From: Paractinoplanes brasiliensis
GTDB taxonomy: Bacteria > Actinomycetota > Actinomycetes > Mycobacteriales > Micromonosporaceae
Reading direction: 5' to 3'
Assembly (NCBI RefSeq): GCF_004362215.1
Contig: NZ_SNWR01000002.1
Location: 1,240,001 to 1,304,000 of the forward strand
Length of the DNA stretch: 64,000 nucleotides
Made by a program: the position numbers and the translations under genes. Below are positions 1 through 7,143 of the stretch, in pieces (the stretch's first letter is position 1; each line of letters opens with the position of its first letter). The notes beneath the pieces are model-generated. The model did not search any database, was not told the DNA's origin, and saw only the letters and a program-made list of their open reading frames with translations.

Positions 1-437
1 AGGACCACGTCGTAGGCCTGCGACCAGGCGGTGACCAGTTCTATCAGGACGGCGCTGATCGGGGCGGCCGCCCGCCGGCGGGCCTCCGCGTCGACGGCGG
101 TGCCGTTCATGATCTGGTACAGGTGCGGGTGCTCACCGGCGAACCTGATGTAGTCCGCCGCGATCCGCATCATCCGCCGGTCGATGCCGGGTTCCCCGGC
201 GGCCTGCTCGAACGACGCGGCCATCAGCCGGTGGCCGTGTTCGACCAGCTCCAGCACGAGCGCGTCCTTGTTGGCGAAGTGCTGATAGACCACGGGCGCG
301 GAGTACTCGATGTCGGCCGCTATCCGCCGCATCGTCAGAGCCGAAGCACCCTCGCTCTCGAGGATGTGCAGCGCGGCCTCGACGATGCGTTCGCGGGTGC
401 TCGCGCGTTCGCGCGCCCGCCTGGTGCTGGTCGGCAT
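1..437 (-). CDS. TetR/AcrR-family transcriptional regulator, partial (C-terminus beyond window)
   Basis: A TetR-type repressor reads leftward from an ATG at 437 and is still open at base 1, so its C-terminus is missing. The N-terminus shows the typical helix-turn-helix: a helix around RERIVEAALHIL, then SALTMRRIAADI and the recognition segment SAPVVYQHFANKDALV. The ligand-binding part that follows is generic (AADYIRFAGEHPHLYQIM). In this family the N-terminus binds a palindromic operator and the C-terminus binds an effector. The upstream region (438-525) contains an AT-richer TAACAGCGTTAACC stretch that could hold the promoter or operator. Its target is unknown; the next gene (618-1793) is on the same strand and is separated by a hairpin, so they are probably separate transcription units. 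Confidence 0.85.
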   Translation of the reverse strand, partial: MPTSTRRARERASTRERIVEAALHILESEGASALTMRRIAADIEYSAPVVYQHFANKDALVLELVEHGHRLMAASFEQAAGEPGIDRRMMRIAADYIRFAGEHPHLYQIMNGTAVDAEARRRAAAPISAVLIELVTAWSQAYDVV

Positions 438-525
438 GGTGGTCACTTCGCTTCGACGGCGTGCTCGGAAGCCCCAGCCTAACAGCGTTAACCAGCATGG
501 CGGTCACTGACGTGCACGCGTGGAC

Positions 526-606
526 AGGCCGGGACCTCACGGCGCGCCTCGGAGAAGTTTCCTCGGTGCGAACGTCCGCACCTCCGCGCGTACGAGGTCC
601 CGGCCT
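526..606 (-). terminator. Long inverted repeat with nested hairpin, probable terminator of the hydrolase gene
   Basis: Bases 526-538 and 594-606 are perfect inverted 13-bp arms (A-GGCCGGGACCTC against GAGGTCCCGGCC-T). Inside the 55-nt loop is a second perfect stem, GGTGCG/CGCACC. The structure begins 12 nt after the stop of the minus-strand hydrolase gene at 618, the usual place for a factor-independent terminator. There is no U-tract, as is common in actinobacteria. Confidence 0.55.
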
Positions 607-617
607 TGTGATTCCGA

Positions 618-1793
618 TCAGCGGTGGGCTTTGAGCCAGCCGCGCACCTCGTCGATCACCCGCTGGTCCGGCTCGCCCGGCGCGTCGCTGAACTTCGGGG
701 CCAGGTTCATGGTGTGCACCATGCCGGGATAGATGACGACCTTGTGGTCGGGGTTGCCGGCCGCGGCCACGGCGGCGTCGGCGGCGAGCGCGGCGCGGGC
801 CGGGGTCTCGAGGTCGTTCTCGCCGTTGAGCAGCAACGTGGGACCGGCGAACCGGGGCAGCGCCTTCGAGACGTCCGGGAAACGGGCCAGGTCCTCGAGA
901 TAGCCGACCAGGAACGGGTCGAGGCCCGGGATGTTCGGGTACGCGTCGATGCCGGTCATCTCGCGCAGCACCGGACCGGCCTCGGCGTCGACGGCGATCC
1001 GGCCGTCCCGGTTCTTGTCGGTGCTCGCCCTGACCTCGGCGCCGTCGAGCAGGACGGAACGGAACAGGCCGGCGACCTGCTCCGGCCGGCCCACCAGGCC
1101 GTCGCCGACCTCCGTGGCCGTCAGCGCGCCGTCGCCGTCGAGGTCGAACTCGTCGTGCAGCTGCAGCAGCAGACGCCCGTACACCTGGAACGTCAGCAGC
1201 TGTTCGACGGGCCTGCCCAGAACAGCCATAGCGACCACACCGGCCGGTTTCGGGATGCCGTGGCGCTTCGGGTCGGCGGCGAGGTTCGCGGCCACGTGGG
1301 TGCCCTCGCTGTGGCCGAGCAGGAAGATCTTCGACGGGTTGACGCGGGGCGACTTGGCCGCGAACCGGACCACGGCGGCGGCGTCCCGCAGCGTACGGTC
1401 ATAGGGGTTGGCCGGTTCCAGCTGGGCGGGATCGGTGGTGCGCACCGGCCCGATGCCGGTCACCCCGCGCTTGTTGAACCGCAAGGTCGCGTACCCCTCG
1501 TGACCGGCGGACTGCGCCAGCCGTACGAACGTCGAGCCCCGCCCGCCCGGCAGCGTCTGGTTCATGTCGTTGCGCCCGCTGCCGTGCAGGAAAACCACCA
1601 GCGGCAGACGGCCCTTCGAGCGGCTCGGATAGGTCAGCTCGGCCTTGGTGACCCAGCCCTGGCCGAGGTCGATGCGCACCTGTTCACGGGTGATGCCGCC
1701 CCAGCCGGCCTCCGGTCCCACGCCGGCGTCGGCAACCCCCACGCCGGCGGCCAGCACGGCGGCAGCGGCGATCACGATCTTCACAGTCTTCAT
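618..1793 (-). CDS. Secreted alpha/beta hydrolase with EF-hand-like insertion
   Basis: This 391-residue protein has an N-terminal signal peptide (MKTVKIVIAAAAVLAAG, Ala-rich to about residue 23), so it is probably exported. The fold is alpha/beta hydrolase: an oxyanion-type HGSG near residues 70-73, nucleophile elbow GHSEG with Ser162, acid Asp327 (in GENDLETP) and His360 (GMVHT). Between the nucleophile and the acid there is an inserted segment with a canonical 12-residue calcium loop, DLDGDGALTATE (217-228), and a second, degenerate loop starting DKNRDG at 259. The family includes esterases, lipases and peptidases; the substrate cannot be told. It lies 75 nt downstream of the serine hydrolase gene and on the same strand, so they may be co-transcribed. 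Confidence 0.85.
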   Translation of the reverse strand: MKTVKIVIAAAAVLAAGVGVADAGVGPEAGWGGITREQVRIDLGQGWVTKAELTYPSRSKGRLPLVVFLHGSGRNDMNQTLPGGRGSTFVRLAQSAGHEGYATLRFNKRGVTGIGPVRTTDPAQLEPANPYDRTLRDAAAVVRFAAKSPRVNPSKIFLLGHSEGTHVAANLAADPKRHGIPKPAGVVAMAVLGRPVEQLLTFQVYGRLLLQLHDEFDLDGDGALTATEVGDGLVGRPEQVAGLFRSVLLDGAEVRASTDKNRDGRIAVDAEAGPVLREMTGIDAYPNIPGLDPFLVGYLEDLARFPDVSKALPRFAGPTLLLNGENDLETPARAALAADAAVAAAGNPDHKVVIYPGMVHTMNLAPKFSDAPGEPDQRVIDEVRGWLKAHR

Positions 1794-1868
1794 GTCAAGG
1801 TTCCCCTTCGGCGAAGCAGCGGGGCCGTGCCCGGCGTACGGATGGGCACGACCCCGCTGCCACGGGAC

Positions 1869-3098
1869 TCAGCGAACGCCGCAGAGGGCGTGGTCGACCA
1901 GCTCGGTGGCGATGTCGGTGGCAGGCAGCTGCACGCCGGGGGCCGGCTTGAGCGAGTCGGTGTTGATCGACACGGTGACGCTGCGAGACCCGTCCGGGGT
2001 GACGCCGTTGCGGGTCATGAAGCCCTCGATGTCGCCGCCGTGGCTCCAGTAACCGCCGCACGAGTTCTCGGCCCACACGATGCCCAGGCCGTACCGGGCG
2101 CCGGGCCACCGGTTCTTCAGCAGGTCGATGGTGTCGACGGTCGTCAGCATCTCGTTCAGCTGGGCCCGCTTGAGCACCTTGCCGGTCATCAGCGCCCGCA
2201 GGAACGTGTTGGCGTCGGCCGCGGTGCTGATCATCTCGCCGGCCGCGTCGGCCACCGACGGGTTCAGCACCGTCGCGTCGATCGGCTCGCCGTACTTGGG
2301 GTCCTCCGGGGTCGCGCCGGGGCCGGAGAACCGCTGGTAGCCGACCGCGTGCGGGCGCGGAACCGCCGTCCTGGCGCCCGGCAGGGACGTGTCGCGCAGG
2401 CCGAGCGGCTTGACGATCCGGGCGCGGACCTCCTGCTGCCACGAGTGCCCGGTGACCTTCTTGATGATCATCCCGGCGAGCACATAGTTGGTGTTGGAGT
2501 AGTACCACTTGGCGCCCGGCGCGAAGTCGGCCGGGAACTGCAGGGACAGGCGGACGAGCTGGACGTCGGTGTAGCCGCGCAGCCGGTTCTTGAGGAAGCC
2601 CTCTTCGGTTCCCGTGTCGGTGATGCCTCGGAAGTACTCCGGCACGCCGCTGGTGTGCTGCAGGAGCTGCCGTACGGTGATCTTCCGGCCGTCGATGCCC
2701 TTGCCGCGCAGCAGGCCGGGCAGGAAGTGTTCGACCTTGTCGTCCAGCGACAGCTTGCGCTCCCCCACGAGCTGCAGCACGGTCGCCGCCACGAACGGCT
2801 TGGTGTAGCTGCCGATCCGGAACTTCGCTTCCCACGGCACCGGCGTACGCGCCGCGACGTTGCCGTATCCGCTGCGCACCCGCACGGCGCCGCGCGGGGT
2901 GTCCAGCTCGGCCAGCACTCCCGGCGCGCCGAACTTCAGCAGGGCGTCCGCGTCGGACTGCAGGGTCGCCGTCGGGTTCGGCCGGTGCGCGACCGGCGCC
3001 GGCCGATCGCCTGTCCCGGCCTGAGCGGCCCCGATGCCGGCCAGGGCGCCCCCCGCCACCGTCGCCGCGACGATCCCTGCCACAAGTGATCTCTTCAT
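1869..3098 (-). CDS. Secreted serine hydrolase, class C beta-lactamase / D-Ala-D-Ala carboxypeptidase family
   Basis: The chosen start is the ATG at 3098, which gives 409 residues beginning with a clear signal peptide (MKRSLVAGIVAATVAGGALA...AQA). A longer frame reaches 3176 but its extra 26 residues do not look like a signal sequence. The catalytic motifs of the class C beta-lactamase/PBP4-like family are all present: SxxK as SYTK (Ser97, Lys100), YxN as YSNTNY near residue 196, and the third motif HGG near residue 350. Members are extracellular D,D-peptidases, esterases or beta-lactamases; this one is probably a cell-wall or esterase-type enzyme rather than a resistance enzyme, but the sequence does not decide. 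The alpha/beta hydrolase gene follows in the same direction. Confidence 0.9.
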   Translation of the reverse strand: MKRSLVAGIVAATVAGGALAGIGAAQAGTGDRPAPVAHRPNPTATLQSDADALLKFGAPGVLAELDTPRGAVRVRSGYGNVAARTPVPWEAKFRIGSYTKPFVAATVLQLVGERKLSLDDKVEHFLPGLLRGKGIDGRKITVRQLLQHTSGVPEYFRGITDTGTEEGFLKNRLRGYTDVQLVRLSLQFPADFAPGAKWYYSNTNYVLAGMIIKKVTGHSWQQEVRARIVKPLGLRDTSLPGARTAVPRPHAVGYQRFSGPGATPEDPKYGEPIDATVLNPSVADAAGEMISTAADANTFLRALMTGKVLKRAQLNEMLTTVDTIDLLKNRWPGARYGLGIVWAENSCGGYWSHGGDIEGFMTRNGVTPDGSRSVTVSINTDSLKPAPGVQLPATDIATELVDHALCGVR

Positions 3099-3165
3099 GC
3101 CGGAAACGCTAGAGAAACGATCTCCGCAAAACGTCACCGCAGAGTGGACAGTGCGCTTACCCCGC

Positions 3166-3186
3166 ACGGGGGACAAGCGTCCCCGT
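3166..3186 (-). terminator. Small hairpin between the VOC-like gene and the serine hydrolase gene
   Basis: ACGGGGGAC (3166-3174) pairs with GTCCCCGT (3179-3186) with one bulged G and a 4-nt loop. It lies just after the stop of the minus-strand gene ending at 3193 and before the next minus-strand gene, so a terminator role is plausible. No U-tract is visible. Confidence 0.35.
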
Positions 3187-3192
3187 ACGGGA

Positions 3193-3597
3193 TCAGCCGG
3201 ACACGATCGTCAACGGCCGCACCTCGCCCGACCGCCGGAACCGCATCGCCGGGTCACGCCGGAGCGGATCGGCCAGCCCCTCCCCCACCGCCGGCGCGTA
3301 GCCCAGCACCCGCCGCCAGAACGGCTCCACCCGCGACGGATCCCCGGACTCGACGACGACGCCGAGCTCCCGCAGCACCGCGGGGTTCGCCGTCAGCCCG
3401 CCCTCCCGCGCCGCCGCCGAAACCTCCGCGGCATGCTCGGGCTCACCGACCCGCACCCGCACCCCGTCAGCGCGCAGGTCAACCGCAACCAGGGCCTCCC
3501 CACCGGCGAGCGCGGCACCCGCACTCAGCGAAGGCGCGTCGAACCACGCCGTCGCAACACCGCCGGCCACCCGCCAGTCCTCACCCCACGCTGTCAT
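3193..3597 (-). CDS. Short pterin-4a-carbinolamine dehydratase/VOC-like protein, apparently truncated
   Basis: The ATG at 3597 gives 134 residues starting MTAWGEDWRVAGG. The first 55 residues resemble the pterin dehydratase-like half of actinobacterial two-domain proteins (W-R, ATAWFDAPSLSAGAALA, then VDLRADGVRVRVGEPEHA). The second part (VVVESGDPSRVEPFWRRVLGYAP) is the first beta-alpha unit of a vicinal-oxygen-chelate (VOC) domain. Full two-domain relatives are around 200 residues, so this one ends before most of the VOC metal site; it may be a naturally short variant or a C-terminally shortened gene. No catalytic role is claimed. An in-frame extension to 3684 is unlikely because it crosses the low-complexity promoter region. 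Confidence 0.55.
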   Translation of the reverse strand: MTAWGEDWRVAGGVATAWFDAPSLSAGAALAGGEALVAVDLRADGVRVRVGEPEHAAEVSAAAREGGLTANPAVLRELGVVVESGDPSRVEPFWRRVLGYAPAVGEGLADPLRRDPAMRFRRSGEVRPLTIVSG

Positions 3598-3695
3598 CTG
3601 GGCACTGTAGGACCGGTCCCCACTCCGGTGTAACACCCCCGACCGGCGAAGGGGGTGGGGGAATTTCCGGCGGGACCGACGCATGAATCGGACAA

Positions 3696-4013
3696 TCAGG
3701 AGAACGAGCCCGTCGGCGGGATCAGAAGCATGGGGCCGGCGGCGATCGCCATCGCGACGGGGTCGCCGGCCGTCGTGTCCGGCTCAGTGACCCAACCCCC
3801 GTCGACGGCGACACCGATCGCGCCGATCTCCACGATCAGGAAGAGGCTCGCAGCTGTCCGGAGAACGACGCGCAGAACCGTCCGTGTCGCCGGGCGGAGG
3901 CGAGGTCGTCGAAGGCCGCCTCGGCGAACGGCTTGCCCAGCGACAGCCAGCCGGTGAGGCACGGTCCGGCCGCCCCGGACCGGTGGAGGCTGTCCGGGGC
4001 GGCACGTGTTCAT
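3696..4013 (-). pseudogene. Doubtful small gene, possibly frameshifted membrane-protein remnant
   Basis: An open frame starts with an ATG at 4013 that overlaps the stop of the sensor kinase gene by ATGA, and ends at 3696 (105 residues). Its second half reads like a real membrane segment (RTAASLFLIVEIGAIGVAV) followed by GDPVAMAIAAGPMLLI. Its first half is Arg/Pro-rich and unconvincing; there the coding-like third-position bias sits in a different minus-strand frame that reads ...GWLSLGKPFAEAAFDDLA... and stops near 3845. The switch of bias from one frame to another suggests a frameshifted remnant, or two overlapping small genes. No family is recognised. Confidence 0.3.
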
Positions 4014-5998
4014 TCGATCAGGGCGCCGGGGCGGTCCGGGCTCATGGTGTGGTGGGTTCGCGGGCCCACGCGGCCCGCCATTCCCACGAGGCGGGACGCA
4101 TTGGAGCGTCTTGTCGCTGGGCCCTCGGGGACCCGCTCGGCCGGGACGACCAGCGTCTCGGGGATGGTCATCACCGCGCGGATGCCGCCGGCGGCGGCCG
4201 GGCTGAGGGTCACCCTGATGCCGTACTGGGCGGCCAGGGTGGCGACCACGAAGAGGCCGAGCCGGGCGCTGTCGGCCGGGTCGAACTCGCGCGGCTGGGC
4301 CAGCCGGTGGTTGGTCTCCTCGATCGCGGTGGCTGACATGCCGATGCCGTTGTCCTCGATCTCGATCACGACACCGTCCGGGCCCCGCTGGGCCGACAGC
4401 CGTACCGGCGTGTCCGGCGGGGAGAAGGCGGCGGCGTTCTCCAGCAGTTCGCCGGTCAGGTGGCCCAGGTCGGTGACGACGTGCTCGCGTACCTCGGCCT
4501 CGACGATCGGGCCGAAGGCGACGCGGTCGGCGTGTTCGCTCTCGCCGGCCACCCGCCTGAGGACCGTGGCCAGCGGCTCGGGGCCCAGGCCGCGCCGGCT
4601 TCGGGCGGAGCCGGCCAGGATCACCAGGTGGTCGGCGTGCCGGCGCATGCGGACGGCCAGCTGGTAGGCGCGGGCGTCGACGCCGCCGGCCGGGCCGAGC
4701 GCCTCGATCTGGCGGTCCAGCAGGGTCTGGTTGCGCCGGGCGACGTTGACCAGCACCTTGTTCATGTCGTGTCGCATGGCGGCTTCCCCGGCGGCCGATT
4801 CGAGCGCGCTGCGATGCACGTCGGTCAGGGCGGTGCCGACCTCGGCGATCTCGTCGTCGCCCAGGCGCAGGCGGGGTGTCTCGCCGTCGACGTCGATCCG
4901 TTCACCGGCCCGGAGCCGCCGGACCAGGTCGGGCAGCCGTTGGCTGGCGAGCTCGGTGGCCGCCGTCCGGAGCAGGGACAACCGCCGTACGACAGAGCCG
5001 CCGATCCGGACGGCGATGGCCACCGACAGCAGGATGGCGATCAAACCGAGCAGGCCGGTGATGCCGAAGCGTTTCAATATCCGGTCACGGGCCTGCTTGG
5101 CGTAGTTCACCGCCTGGTCGTAGCCGCCTGACATGAAGGCGAACAGCTGCGCGATGGCCGGGGTCGAGGTCTCCTTCCAGACCTCCCAGGTGATCTCGAC
5201 CGGCCCATCGGCCCGGCCGCGCGTGATGATCTGATCCTCGGCCGAGCGCAGCGCCGCGAAAGCCGGGCCACTGAGGATGCTCTTGAACTGTGCTTGGGCC
5301 GGCACCGGCAGGGCTGCGCCCGCGGTCGGGATCTGGAACCGCAACGCCCCGACGATCTGGATCAGCTGCTGGTATTCCCCGTTGCCGAAGCGGCCGGCCG
5401 TGGTGGCGCCGGTGAGCAGGGCGTCCTCCTGGAACAGCAGCTCCCCGGCCCGGCGCATGTCGAGCATGGTGCGCATGACCCGTTCCACCAGCGGGTCACC
5501 GGAGGCCGCGGCCGCGTTCGAGACGCTGAACGCGTACCCGATGACGCTGCTGTAACCGCTGAGGACACTGATCGAGGTGGCGGCGCGGGCGTCGACCCGG
5601 GCCCGCATCAAGGTCAGGGAATCGAGGCGGGTGGCCATGTCCGCGAAGCGGGCCCGGGTGATGTCGGCGGAGACACCGCTCCCCCGGTACCGGCGGGACC
5701 CTTCCTGGAACTGCACCACGGCCGCGTCGGTCGCCGCCCGGCGGGCTCGCAGGTCCCCGGCGTCACCGTCGGGCGTGGCCAGGAACTCGATCGACTCGGT
5801 GCGCTCGCTCTGCAGGGCGGCCACCATCCGGTCGGTCGGCAGGCTCACGTTGTCCCGCGTGTTGTACGTGTCGCGCAGGGCGGTGGCGTCGGCGAACGAC
5901 GACTTCACGTCGAGTGCCCACAGGCCGGTGAGTGCGAGCAGCGGCACCAGCAGCGCGAGCACGACCTTGGAACGTATGGACCTGGGTTTCTTTCGCAT
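4010..5998 (-). CDS. Sensor histidine kinase-like ATPase with nitrate/nitrite-sensing type (NIT) extracellular domain, CvnA-like
   Basis: This 662-residue membrane protein starts MRKKPRSIRSKVVLALLVPLLALTG, a single N-terminal transmembrane helix. A helical extracellular domain of about 270 residues follows, rich in SERTESIEFLA-type NIT features. A second transmembrane helix (ITGLLGLIAILLSVAIAV, near residue 320) leads to a HAMP-like linker and a cytoplasmic part with NVARRNQTLLDRQ and RMRRHADHLVILAG, then a HATPase_c domain (LLENAAAFSPP, EDNGIGM, RLGLFVVATLA). This arrangement matches the sensor ATPase (CvnA) of Streptomyces conservons. The small roadblock, DUF742 and GTPase partners of a conservon are absent here, so it is an orphan. 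The ligand is not known; NIT domains are named for nitrate/nitrite sensing and a nitrate locus lies about 20 kb away. Confidence 0.85.
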   Translation of the reverse strand: MRKKPRSIRSKVVLALLVPLLALTGLWALDVKSSFADATALRDTYNTRDNVSLPTDRMVAALQSERTESIEFLATPDGDAGDLRARRAATDAAVVQFQEGSRRYRGSGVSADITRARFADMATRLDSLTLMRARVDARAATSISVLSGYSSVIGYAFSVSNAAAASGDPLVERVMRTMLDMRRAGELLFQEDALLTGATTAGRFGNGEYQQLIQIVGALRFQIPTAGAALPVPAQAQFKSILSGPAFAALRSAEDQIITRGRADGPVEITWEVWKETSTPAIAQLFAFMSGGYDQAVNYAKQARDRILKRFGITGLLGLIAILLSVAIAVRIGGSVVRRLSLLRTAATELASQRLPDLVRRLRAGERIDVDGETPRLRLGDDEIAEVGTALTDVHRSALESAAGEAAMRHDMNKVLVNVARRNQTLLDRQIEALGPAGGVDARAYQLAVRMRRHADHLVILAGSARSRRGLGPEPLATVLRRVAGESEHADRVAFGPIVEAEVREHVVTDLGHLTGELLENAAAFSPPDTPVRLSAQRGPDGVVIEIEDNGIGMSATAIEETNHRLAQPREFDPADSARLGLFVVATLAAQYGIRVTLSPAAAGGIRAVMTIPETLVVPAERVPEGPATRRSNASRLVGMAGRVGPRTHHTMSPDRPGALIE

Positions 5999-6185
5999 GT
6001 GACCTCAATCAGTGGCGGGTCCGGCGCACCAGAGGTAGGACCTGGCGGAATCCAAAGTGGAATACGGATCACAGCCCGCTCCGGTTCGGCCGGGCCTTCT
6101 GTTCCCACGTTCTGGGATTCACGCTGGTCACACGCGGAGGCGGAGGCTCGCCGGCCGAACCGGCCGGCGAGCCGAGGACGCCTGT

Positions 6186-6533
6186 TCAGGGTGGAGGTGG
6201 TCGCTGGTGAGCGGGGGCGCCGCACGAATCACCGTCCGGTCGCGCCCCCACCGGCCCGGGGGCGGCAGTGTCCGGTGACAACTCCGGGCCGGCGACCGGC
6301 CGGTCCGGGGGCGGCGCGGCGTCGGACGGTGACGACTCCGGGCCGGCGACCGGCGGGTCCGGGGGCGGCGCGACGTCGGACGGTCCGGTCCACGACGAGG
6401 CGATGAGGTCGTCGAACTCCGCCTGAACCAGGTCGGGGTCGCTGCTGACGAGCTCCGCGAACGCCTCGTCGAACCCGTGGTCCCACTCGGGGGACAGCGC
6501 GGTCCGTGCCCGCACCTCGAGGATGTCGATCAA
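6186..6533 (-). CDS. Small acidic protein with Pro-rich 18-residue repeats, unknown function
   Basis: A 115-residue frame starts at a TTG (6533; MIDILEVRARTALSPEWDHG) and ends at 6186. Residues 1-48 form a compact acidic N-terminus (FDEAFAELVSSDPDLVQAEFDDLI). The rest is built from a Pro/Ala/Ser repeat of 18 residues (PDxPVAGPExSPxxAAPP), coded by a 54-bp DNA repeat. The family is not recognised. Spacing to the downstream sensor kinase start (5998) is 187 nt. The start is uncertain because a weak GGTGA is the only ribosome-site candidate. Confidence 0.5.
   Translation of the reverse strand: MIDILEVRARTALSPEWDHGFDEAFAELVSSDPDLVQAEFDDLIASSWTGPSDVAPPPDPPVAGPESSPSDAAPPPDRPVAGPELSPDTAAPGPVGARPDGDSCGAPAHQRPPPP
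6281..6388. repeat. Tandem 54-bp repeat inside the small Pro-rich protein gene
   Basis: Two near-identical 54-bp units start at 6281 and 6335 (both begin ACTCCGGGCCGGCGACCGG), and a further partial unit follows. The period is a multiple of three and keeps the minus-strand frame open. Copy-number variation between strains would be expected. Confidence 0.8.
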
Positions 6534-6578
6534 TTCAGGTCACCGCCTGTCGCCCGCGACGGCAGAGGAGCCGCCGGT

Positions 6579-7025
6579 TCAGCTGGTGATCGATTTCTGC
6601 CGGTCGGCCTGGCCGGTCGTCACGGCGACCTTGCGCGGCTTGGCCTTCTCGGCGATGGGGATACGCACCACGAGCACCCCGTTCTCGTACGCGGCGTCGA
6701 TGCGCTCGGTGTCGAGGGCGTCGCCCAGGAAGAGCTGCCGGGAGAACACGCCCAGGGGCCGCTCGGACATCTGGGTGACGGCTTTCTCACCGAGGTCGAT
6801 GGGGCGGCGCTCGGCCCGCACGGTCAGCACGTTGCGCTCGACGTCGATGTTGATGCTGTCGGCGTCGACGCCGGGCAGGTCGAAGGCGATCACGAACTCG
6901 TCACCGTTGCGGACGGCGTCCACCGGCATCGTGGCCGGACGAGTCCAGCTGCCGGCGGGTGTGCCGCCGAAGAACTGCTGGGCGAGCCGGTTGAACTCGT
7001 AGAAGGGCTCACTGCGCATCAACAT
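6579..7025 (-). CDS. Hsp20-family small heat shock protein
   Basis: The 148-residue protein starts at the ATG at 7025, which has a strong AGGAGG five bases upstream; this decides against a start at 7058. It has the alpha-crystallin domain: MPVDAVRNGDEFVIAFDLPGVDADS, VLTVRAERR, a hydrophobic FSRQLFLGDALD strand, and the A-x-x-x-N-G-V-L motif (AAYENGVLVVRIP), followed by a C-terminal extension AEKAKPRKVAV. Small heat shock proteins hold unfolded proteins in oligomeric cytoplasmic complexes. The divergent gene at 7144 is the likely regulator; two palindromes of the RheA operator type lie between the two starts, so heat-inducible repression is likely. Confidence 0.93.
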   Translation of the reverse strand: MLMRSEPFYEFNRLAQQFFGGTPAGSWTRPATMPVDAVRNGDEFVIAFDLPGVDADSINIDVERNVLTVRAERRPIDLGEKAVTQMSERPLGVFSRQLFLGDALDTERIDAAYENGVLVVRIPIAEKAKPRKVAVTTGQADRQKSITS

Positions 7026-7080
7026 GGCTGCCTCCTCGGTCTCGACTGTGGTGGTCAATGCGCGTACCTTGTTTCTAGCA

Positions 7081-7099
7081 TGTCATCGTTCCGATGACA
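7081..7099. promoter_or_regulatory. RheA-type heat-shock operator, copy 1
   Basis: TGTCATCG-TTC-CGATGACA is a perfect palindrome with 8-bp arms. It contains the TGTCATC-N5-GATGACA pattern reported for the RheA repressor site of Streptomyces hsp18. It lies between the divergent Hsp20 gene (start 7025) and its putative regulator (start 7144). Confidence 0.75.
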
Positions 7100-7107
7100 A
7101 GTGGAAC

Positions 7108-7124
7108 GTCATCGGAAAGATGAC
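7108..7124. promoter_or_regulatory. RheA-type heat-shock operator, copy 2
   Basis: GTCATC-GGAAA-GATGAC is a second copy of the same inverted repeat, with 6-bp arms and a 5-bp spacer. Its centre is 26 bp from that of the first copy, about two and a half DNA turns, which would allow two dimers to bind and block both divergent promoters. Confidence 0.65.
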
Positions 7125-7143
7125 AGATGCCGGAGAGGTAGGC

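Noticed and set aside
624..3089. Very long open frame on the plus strand opposite the two hydrolase genes
   Set aside because: It mirrors minus-strand genes with clear signal peptides and catalytic motifs; its product is Arg/Gly/His-rich, as expected of antisense frames in high-GC DNA.
7024..7143. N-terminal extension of the HSP18-type regulator to 7024
   Set aside because: It would translate the operator palindromes and lacks a ribosome site; the ATG at 7144 has GAGAGG.
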